A DNA stretch of 9,752 bases, taken from SICV01 sp038045265 (GTDB taxonomy: Archaea; Nanobdellota; Nanobdellia; Pacearchaeales; GW2011-AR1). Both the position numbers and the translations under genes were made by a program. The stretch's first letter is position 1; each line of letters opens with the position of its first letter. The DNA lies in NCBI GenBank assembly GCA_038045265.1, contig JBBSYL010000020.1, positions 1-9,752 on the forward strand, written 5' to 3'. Below are positions 5,515-9,752 of the stretch, piece by piece. The notes under the pieces were generated by a model that made no database searches, was not told where the DNA came from, and saw only the letters and a program-made list of their open reading frames with translations.

Positions 5515-5790
5515 ATGATTTTTGATAACTGGTTATTTTGGCCTTTTGGATTTGCATTTGCAGGTTTGGCGATACTATTTGGAATTGTTATTGTTATTTT
5601 TTGGATATGGATGATTGTTGATTGCGCGAAAAGAAATTTTAGAAGTAATATTGAGAAGATAATCTGGATAGTAATTATAGTATTCGGGAGATTGCTTGGA
5701 GCACTTGTCTATCTGCTTGTTATAAAGTTGTATAATAAAAATGGATTGCTTTCTGGAAAGAATGTAGAGAGTAAGAAGAAAAGAAAGTAA
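5515..5790 (+). CDS. Small membrane protein with PLDc_N-type domain
   Basis: 91 residues with two hydrophobic helices, about 12-38 and 47-71, joined by a short polar loop (VDCAKRNFRSNIEK), and a Lys/Arg-rich cytoplasmic-type tail (KKKRK). The pattern IWMIVDCAKR...WIVIIVFGRLLGALVYLLVI matches the phospholipase D N-terminal transmembrane domain (PLDc_N), which often occurs alone as a small membrane protein of unknown function. There is no phospholipase HKD motif, so no enzymatic activity is expected. It has its own promoter and is not clearly in an operon with the ZIP gene, which also has a separate box A right after this gene's stop codon. Confidence 0.75.
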   Translation: MIFDNWLFWPFGFAFAGLAILFGIVIVIFWIWMIVDCAKRNFRSNIEKIIWIVIIVFGRLLGALVYLLVIKLYNKNGLLSGKNVESKKKRK

Positions 5791-5794
5791 TAGG

Positions 5795-5802
5795 TTTAAA
5801 TA
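5795..5802 (+). promoter_or_regulatory. Box A promoter of the ZIP transporter gene
   Basis: TTTAAATA centred about 25 nt before the ATG at 5824, beginning 4 bp after the preceding stop codon. A pyrimidine-rich stretch (TTTTTTTCTTTTTCC) lies between it and the start and may also end the upstream transcript. Confidence 0.6.
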
Positions 5803-5823
5803 GTATTTTTTTCTTTTTCCGAT

Positions 5824-6594
5824 ATGGTGTTTGGTTTATTCTTTTTATATGCTCTAATAAGTGTGTTAATAGTGAGCCTGATAAGTCTAGTAGGTGTAAT
5901 AAGTTTAAGTGTTGGTGCTGAAAGATTGAGGAAATTTTTAATTTATTTGATAAGCTTTAGTGCTGGTGCTTTATTGGGTGATGCATTCATACATTTATTG
6001 CCGGAGATAGTTGAAAAAAATGGATTTGGATTAAATATTAGTTTTTATTTGCTGTCTGGAATTGCAATATTTTTTATTCTTGAAAAGCTGATACATTGGA
6101 ATCATTGCCATGCTGAAATGATTTCTGAGAAAAAGGATAAACATATACATGCCTTTGCCTATACCAACCTGATAGGGGATGGTTTGCATAATTTTCTGGA
6201 CGGAGTAATCATTGCTAGCAGTTATTTAGTAAGTATGCCTGCGGGGATTGCAACAACTATTGCAGTTGTCTTGCACGAGATTCCTCAAGAAATAGGAGAT
6301 TTTGCAGTTTTGTTACATGGAGGATTTTCTAAAGGGAAGGCTTTGTTAATGAATTTTGCCTCAGCGTTACTTGCAGTTCTTGGTGTAATTGTAGTATTTG
6401 TTTTGGGAGATTTTGTTGAAAGTTTAGAATTCATACTTGTACCTGTCGCGGCTGGAGGATTTGTTTATATTGCTGGAAGCGACTTAATACCTGAACTGCA
6501 TAAACATTCACATGCGTTTTCTAGGAATTTGCTACAGGTTATTGCATTTATTGTAGGGATTGGGGTTATGGCTTTGTTGCTTTTGCTTGAGTGA
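5824..6594 (+). CDS. ZIP-family divalent metal transporter
   Basis: 256 residues with about eight predicted membrane helices: roughly 3-29, 38-60, 72-90, 111-132, 138-160, 172-196, 201-220 and 232-254. The metal-binding motifs are typical of the family: HNFLDG at 122-127 in helix 4 and HEIPQE at 151-156 in helix 5, with FIHLLPE in helix 2. The loop between helices 3 and 4 is histidine-bearing (HWNHCHAE, KHIH), as in LIV-1/ZIP7-like members. It would import Zn2+ or a similar ion into the cytoplasm across the cell membrane. The length is normal. It converges with the methyltransferase gene, 5 bp separating the stop codons. Specificity (zinc, iron or manganese) cannot be told. Confidence 0.9.
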   Translation: MVFGLFFLYALISVLIVSLISLVGVISLSVGAERLRKFLIYLISFSAGALLGDAFIHLLPEIVEKNGFGLNISFYLLSGIAIFFILEKLIHWNHCHAEMISEKKDKHIHAFAYTNLIGDGLHNFLDGVIIASSYLVSMPAGIATTIAVVLHEIPQEIGDFAVLLHGGFSKGKALLMNFASALLAVLGVIVVFVLGDFVESLEFILVPVAAGGFVYIAGSDLIPELHKHSHAFSRNLLQVIAFIVGIGVMALLLLLE

Positions 6595-6599
6595 TAGAT

Positions 6600-7487
6600 T
6601 TACTTTCTAGCAACCATAATCATTTCTTGAGAACTGTCGGTAAAATTATCTCCTGAAAAAGAACCATAAAACTTTGTTTCTCTAAAACCTGTTCTTTTTG
6701 CTAATGCCTCTAGCTCTTCTTTTGAATAGATTCTTACACTATAGGGTGTTAATTGTTCTTCTCTTCCTTCTTGACATATTAATGTCCAAGAACCTTGCAT
6801 TCTTTTAGATGTTAAATTATAAACCTCTGCGATTTTTAATTTTTTACCAGATTTTAAATTTCTTGTTTCGCTAAATTGATAATTTCCTGAATTAATAATT
6901 TCTGGAGATACATCTGTATGCAAAAGAAATTGACCATTTGGTTTTAAACAGTCATAAAATTCTTTCATTACCGCTTCGTTTTCTGCCTCGGTTTCAAAAA
7001 AACCGAATGAATAAAACATATTAATTACTGCGTTGAATTGAGGGGCGGGCGATTTTCCTATTAAGTGTCTCATATCTCCAAGCAGGAATCTTGGGCAATA
7101 TCTTTCTCCAAAGTCAAATGCCTCCCCAGTTCTTTTATCATCCATTAATTTTTTCATAACTTGCCAAAATTGTTCGTGAGCTTCACAAAAAGCCTTGCCT
7201 GTAAATGAAGGGTTGATATCTACTCCCGTAACTATCATTTTTCTTTTTCCTAGCTCTATACTATGTCTTCCATAGCCACAAGGGCAATCTAAGATTGTAT
7301 ATCTTTCTTTTAAATCAAGCAGAGAGATTACCCCATCTACTTCTCTTTTTGTTCTTTCCTCTAATGTTTCTGCTTTTTCTGGCAGATATCCTGTTAGACT
7401 ATCGTCTCCTTCAATATATTTTGCTCCAAAGAAACCTCCCTGGTCAGACCACCAAGGATTGCTTGTTGTTTTTCCATTGTTATTCAT
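6600..7487 (-). CDS. Class I SAM-dependent methyltransferase
   Basis: 295 residues. Motif I is ILDCPCGYGRHSIEL at about 65-79, the acidic residue that binds the ribose of SAM is Asp90 in 'VTGVDINPSF', and later motifs are 'LLGDMRHL' near 138, 'FNAVINMFYSFGFF' at 151-164 and 'LKPNGQFLLH' at 181-190. Residues ~96-134 form an insertion between motif II and the GDM motif that is longer than in minimal family members and may hold the substrate-binding cap. The substrate cannot be inferred. No membrane segment or signal peptide is seen. The ATG at 7485-7487 fits a box A 25 nt upstream. The gene is divergent from a TrmB-like regulator that may control it. Confidence 0.85.
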   Translation of the reverse strand: MNNNGKTTSNPWWSDQGGFFGAKYIEGDDSLTGYLPEKAETLEERTKREVDGVISLLDLKERYTILDCPCGYGRHSIELGKRKMIVTGVDINPSFTGKAFCEAHEQFWQVMKKLMDDKRTGEAFDFGERYCPRFLLGDMRHLIGKSPAPQFNAVINMFYSFGFFETEAENEAVMKEFYDCLKPNGQFLLHTDVSPEIINSGNYQFSETRNLKSGKKLKIAEVYNLTSKRMQGSWTLICQEGREEQLTPYSVRIYSKEELEALAKRTGFRETKFYGSFSGDNFTDSSQEMIMVARK

Positions 7488-7508
7488 AAAATATTCGTAA
7501 AAACAAGG

Positions 7509-7516
7509 GTTATAAG
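7509..7516 (-). promoter_or_regulatory. Box A promoter of the methyltransferase gene
   Basis: Minus-strand CTTATAAC centred about 25 nt upstream of the start codon, which implies a leaderless transcript. Confidence 0.55.
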
Positions 7517-7517
7517 A

Positions 7518-7544
7518 TATTGCCGTCGCTTTATGCCGACAATA
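7518..7544. promoter_or_regulatory. Candidate operator between methyltransferase and TrmB-like genes
   Basis: An imperfect dyad: TATTGcCGtC on the left and GcCGaCAATA on the right (pattern TATTGnCGnC / GnCGnCAATA). It is GC-rich against an AT-rich background and sits exactly between the two divergent box A elements. A bound dimer there could control both genes. Confidence 0.45.
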
Positions 7545-7550
7545 ATAAGA

Positions 7551-7558
7551 TTTAAAAC
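7551..7558 (+). promoter_or_regulatory. Box A promoter of the TrmB-like regulator gene
   Basis: TTTAAAAC centred about 26 nt before the ATG at 7580. Confidence 0.5.
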
Positions 7559-7579
7559 ATAAGATTTGTTAGCTATTGT

Positions 7580-8296
7580 ATGGAACAAGAACTAATTAAG
7601 TTGGGTTTGGGAAAGAAAGAAGCCGATGTTTATATGGTATGCTTAAAGGTTGGTGAAGCTACTGCAAACAGAATAGCAGAATTGTCGGACCTTCCGAGAA
7701 GCACTACTTATGATATTCTTGAAAGATTGAAATATTTAGGGCTAATAAGTATCTATGTAAGAGATAGTAAGACCTATTTTATATCGAATTCTCCAGAATC
7801 TTTAAAATCAATGTTGGACGAAAAAAGAGATGTTTTAAACAAGATTTTACCTGACTTGAAAAGGGTTCAAAATCAGATATTGGATAAGCCTTCTGCTGAG
7901 GTATTTCAAGGTAAAAACTCAATACTTAAGATATTTGATGAAATTCTTGATAATGCTAAATCTTTGAAAGTTATAGGTAGTATGGGTAATGCATTTGAAA
8001 AAATAGGTTATCACCCTGAAAAGTTTAGAATGAAACGAATTGAGAAAAGGATTAGAATAAAACAGATACTTGAATGTTCAGAACAATCTAGGAAAGTAAG
8101 CAATGATAAATATACTGAAGTTAAATTCTTGAATTCTTTGGAGAATTCGAAGGAAGGTATTTTTATCTTTAAAGGTTATGTCTATCATATTATATTTCAG
8201 TATGAAATATCTGCAATTAAGATAAAATCAGAAGACCATTCAAAAGCCATGGAAATCATGTTTGATGAGTTGTGGAAAAAGTCAAACAAGAAATAA
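7580..8296 (+). CDS. TrmB-family transcriptional regulator
   Basis: 238 residues. Residues 1-70 are a winged helix-turn-helix of the TrmB type: 'LGLGKKEADVYMVCLKVG', then 'ATANRIAELSDLPRSTTYDI' with the recognition helix near 40-52, and the wing 'ISIYVRDSKTYFI'. A coiled-coil linker (about 75-105) follows, then a C-terminal effector region (110-235) of the PLD-like TrmB fold that in characterised members senses sugars. There is no visible extra sugar-binding domain, so the ligand is unknown. The gene is transcribed away from the methyltransferase gene, with a dyad between the two promoters, which suggests local autoregulation. It is followed closely by the tRNA promoter. Confidence 0.85.
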   Translation: MEQELIKLGLGKKEADVYMVCLKVGEATANRIAELSDLPRSTTYDILERLKYLGLISIYVRDSKTYFISNSPESLKSMLDEKRDVLNKILPDLKRVQNQILDKPSAEVFQGKNSILKIFDEILDNAKSLKVIGSMGNAFEKIGYHPEKFRMKRIEKRIRIKQILECSEQSRKVSNDKYTEVKFLNSLENSKEGIFIFKGYVYHIIFQYEISAIKIKSEDHSKAMEIMFDELWKKSNKK

Positions 8297-8301
8297 AAGA
8301 G

Positions 8302-8309
8302 TTTATAAC
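8302..8309 (+). promoter_or_regulatory. Box A promoter of the tRNA-Ala pair
   Basis: TTTATAAC, 6 bp after the TrmB-like stop codon and centred about 28 nt upstream of the first tRNA base. It probably drives both tRNAs as one transcript. Confidence 0.55.
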
Positions 8310-8333
8310 CTATATTTTTTCTAATTGTTAATT

Positions 8334-8404
8334 GGGCCCATAGTTCAGTGGTAGAATGCTCGGCTGGCAGTCGAGCGGTGTGAGTTCGATTCTCGCTGGG
8401 TCCA
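8334..8404 (+). tRNA. tRNA-Ala (anticodon GGC)
   Basis: The cloverleaf folds by hand: acceptor GGGCCCA/TGGGTCC with a G3:U70 wobble, the identity element for alanyl-tRNA synthetase; D arm GTTC/GAAT; anticodon stem CTCGG/TCGAG with loop CTGGCAG (anticodon 8366-8368); T arm GTGAG/CTCGC with loop TTCGATT; discriminator A at 8404. No 3' CCA is encoded and no intron is seen. It reads GCC and GCT codons. Confidence 0.95.
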
Positions 8405-8405
8405 T

Positions 8406-8476
8406 GGGCTCGTAGTATAACGGTAGAATTCATCCTTCGCAAGGATGAGATCCGAGTTCAATTCTCGGCGAGTCCA
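8406..8476 (+). tRNA. tRNA-Ala (anticodon CGC)
   Basis: Acceptor GGGCTCG/CGAGTCC again has G3:U70. The anticodon stem is CATCC/GGATG with loop TTCGCAA (anticodon 8438-8440); the T arm is CCGAG/CTCGG with loop TTCAATT; discriminator A at 8476. The D stem GTAT/GAAT is weak, with one A-A mismatch and wobble pairs. No CCA is encoded. A single base separates it from the upstream tRNA, so the two must be processed from one precursor. It reads GCG. Confidence 0.93.
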
Positions 8477-8488
8477 TATTTACAAAAG

Positions 8489-8497
8489 CTTTTATAG
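8489..8497 (+). promoter_or_regulatory. Box A promoter of the MinD/HIT operon
   Basis: CTTTTATAG, about 34 nt upstream of the ATG at 8527. The predicted transcript would begin near 8518 and carry a GAGG Shine-Dalgarno-like element (8519-8523 area) just before the start, unlike the leaderless genes nearby. Confidence 0.45.
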
Positions 8498-8526
8498 TAA
8501 GTTTTGTTGAATGATAAAAGAGGAAA

Positions 8527-9342
8527 ATGGTTAAAGTTATTGGTATAATTTCGGTGAAGGGAGGCGTAGGCAAGACTACAGTTGCAAGCTCGATGGCTGT
8601 TGATCTTGTAAATTATTACGGGAAGAAAGTTTTACTTGTCGATGCTAATTATTCTGCTCCAAATTTGGGATTACATATGGACATAACAAATCCGGAAAGC
8701 AGTATACAAGAAGTATTGTCTGGAGATGCACATTTTAAATCGGCAATACATAATAGATATGGGGTAGATGTTATTCCTGGAGATGCTTTTTTTCAGGGCA
8801 GTTATAATCCGCTGAAACTTAGAGATAAATTGCAAAGAGTAAAGAATGAATATGATTTTGTTATACTTGATTCTAGTCCGAATTTAAATGAAGAGATATT
8901 GTCTACTATGCTTTCTAGCGATGCTCTTTTTGTAGTTGCGACTGGAGATTATCCTACTCTAACATGCAGTTTACAGGCGGCTAAATTGGCGAAACAAAGA
9001 GGAAGACCAATTGCAGGATTAATTTTGAATAAGGTAAGAGATCCGGCTTATGAGTTGAGTGTTAAAGATATTGAAGAGGCAACTGGAATAAATATCGTTG
9101 CAAGAATTCCGGATGAAAGGAATCATGTTAGAAGCGTGTTTACAAGAATACCTATGAGTTTGTACAAGAGAAATAGTAAATTTTCAAAAGAAATTAATGC
9201 ATTGAATAGTGCAATAACTGGAGAAAAACAGAGTTTGAGTATTTTAGATATAATAAAAAATAATTTTAGCAGAGAGAATGTTAACAGACAGCTGTTAAGG
9301 GAAAATTTTTATACTAATCTATTCGAAGATAGTCATGGATAA
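8527..9342 (+). CDS. MinD/ParA-family ATPase
   Basis: 271 residues. The deviant Walker A motif KGGVGKT is at 11-17 (signature Lys11 and Lys16), the switch I aspartate is Asp39 in 'VLLVDANYSAPNLGLH', and the Walker B-like 'FVILDSSP' at 111-118 holds Asp115. This is the ATP-dependent dimerising SIMIBI class that positions cell-division or other cargo on membrane or DNA. The C-terminal ~40 residues (225-271) are extra, polar and partly helical, and do not look like the short amphipathic membrane anchor of bacterial MinD, so the cargo may differ. Archaea carry several MinD paralogues with varied or unknown roles. The gene overlaps the downstream HIT gene by 8 bp, so the two are co-transcribed. 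Confidence 0.88.
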   Translation: MVKVIGIISVKGGVGKTTVASSMAVDLVNYYGKKVLLVDANYSAPNLGLHMDITNPESSIQEVLSGDAHFKSAIHNRYGVDVIPGDAFFQGSYNPLKLRDKLQRVKNEYDFVILDSSPNLNEEILSTMLSSDALFVVATGDYPTLTCSLQAAKLAKQRGRPIAGLILNKVRDPAYELSVKDIEEATGINIVARIPDERNHVRSVFTRIPMSLYKRNSKFSKEINALNSAITGEKQSLSILDIIKNNFSRENVNRQLLRENFYTNLFEDSHG

Positions 9343-9688
9343 TTGTGTTTTTTGTAAAATTGTTGGTGGGAAAATAAAATCGGAAAAGATTGGAGAGAGT
9401 GATAATTTTATTGCTATAAAGGATGCGCACCCAGCTGTTGAGGGGCATACCTTAATAATTCCTAAAAAGCATATGGTTACATTATTAGATATTCCAAATA
9501 AATTGGGAAATGAGTTATTGGAATTCGAGAAAAAAATAGCTGGTAAGTTAATGGAAGATAAGAAAGGAGACGGGTTTAATATTATAATGAATAATTTGTC
9601 ATGCGCAGGACAGGTTGTTATGCATGCACATATACATGTTATTCCTAGAAAAGAAGAAGATGGGATAAGATTTTTTACTAAGAAATAA
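9335..9688 (+). CDS. HIT-family nucleotide hydrolase/transferase
   Basis: 117 residues, the usual length. The HIT signature His97-x-His99-x-His101-x-x-Pro is present as 'HAHIHVIPR' (97-105), with His99 the expected nucleophile that forms a nucleotidyl intermediate. The N-terminal 'CVFCKIV' has the paired cysteines (4 and 7) of zinc-binding HINT/Fhit-like members. It would split AMP-linked compounds such as AMP-lysine, AMP-phosphoramidate or dinucleoside polyphosphates in the cytoplasm. The ATG lies inside the 3' end of the MinD-type gene (8-bp overlap), which indicates translational coupling. The exact substrate is unknown. Confidence 0.92.
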   Translation: MDNCVFCKIVGGKIKSEKIGESDNFIAIKDAHPAVEGHTLIIPKKHMVTLLDIPNKLGNELLEFEKKIAGKLMEDKKGDGFNIIMNNLSCAGQVVMHAHIHVIPRKEEDGIRFFTKK

Positions 9689-9695
9689 AAGAATT

Positions 9696-9710
9696 AATTT
9701 TATTCTTTCC
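9696..9710 (+). terminator. T-rich stretch after the HIT gene, probable transcription end
   Basis: ATTTTATTCTTTCC just after the HIT stop codon. Archaeal RNA polymerase ends at T-rich tracts, so this may be the operon terminator. It is a weak signal in AT-rich DNA. Confidence 0.35.
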
Positions 9711-9715
9711 TAATA

Positions 9716-9735
9716 CCCCATAGCTTGCTGTGGGG
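9716..9735. repeat. Strong hairpin at the end of the window
   Basis: CCCCATAGC-tt-GCTGTGGGG: a 9-bp stem with one T-G pair and a 2-nt loop (or 8 bp with a 4-nt CTTG loop), GC-rich against its surroundings. Similar imperfect hairpins are found at the ends of IS200/IS605 elements; it could also be a terminator or a stray repeat. The window ends 17 bp later, so its partner cannot be seen. Confidence 0.5.
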
Positions 9736-9752
9736 ATAAAAGCTTTAAGTCA

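Noticed and set aside
7295..7489. 64-codon plus-strand frame
   Set aside because: Antisense to the methyltransferase N-terminus, including its SAM-binding motif.
8197..8442. 81-codon open frame on the minus strand
   Set aside because: It runs across both tRNA genes and the end of the TrmB-like gene; it has no recognisable domain or promoter.
1..9752. CRISPR array, rRNA, DGR reverse transcriptase or template repeat
   Set aside because: No regularly spaced repeats, no rRNA-like segments, and no second copy of the 3944-4032 tract or reverse-transcriptase motif were seen in the window.

Overview
The window looks like a piece of an AT-rich (roughly 30% GC) archaeal genome, most likely a DPANN lineage such as Woesearchaeota or Pacearchaeota. 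This is inferred from content, not from a database hit. The supporting signs are archaeal box A promoters (TTTAAATA type) lying about 25 nt upstream of start codons, which implies many leaderless mRNAs; a TrmB-type regulator; an archaeal/eukaryal-type glycyl-tRNA synthetase; tRNA genes without an encoded CCA; and many small densely packed single-gene units.

Left part (1-3269): a small helix-turn-helix protein faces away from a very large gene. That 981-residue product is the most unusual item here. It reads as four parts in one frame: a short N-terminal domain of the type seen at the start of some IS1634-like transposases and archaeal Fic proteins, a cyclodipeptide synthase (CDPS) domain, a histidine-phosphatase domain, and a complete glycyl-tRNA synthetase (GlyRS). 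CDPS enzymes use aminoacyl-tRNAs as substrates, so fusion to a synthetase suggests direct channelling of Gly-tRNA into a glycine-containing cyclic dipeptide. I know of no described enzyme with this layout, but I could not search.

Middle part (3309-5453): an accessory region. It holds a protein whose last ~36 codons switch abruptly to about 59% GC, are rich in NNC/NNT codons, and are followed by a small GC hairpin. These are the signs of a diversity-generating retroelement (DGR) variable region; no reverse transcriptase or template repeat is seen in the window. Next come a probable toxin-antitoxin pair (70-aa protein plus zinc-ribbon/AbrB protein), a 42-codon remnant of a second, different GlyRS gene, and a VapBC toxin-antitoxin pair that converges on the remnant. 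The remnant suggests that an older stand-alone GlyRS gene was destroyed here while the fused one took over.

Right part (5486-9752): more ordinary genes. These are a PLDc_N-type small membrane protein, a ZIP metal transporter, a class I methyltransferase divergent from a TrmB-like regulator with a candidate shared operator between them, two tandem alanine tRNA genes one base apart, a MinD/ParA-type ATPase overlapping a HIT-family hydrolase, and a strong hairpin at the window's end. There is no gene-free stretch longer than 300 bases.
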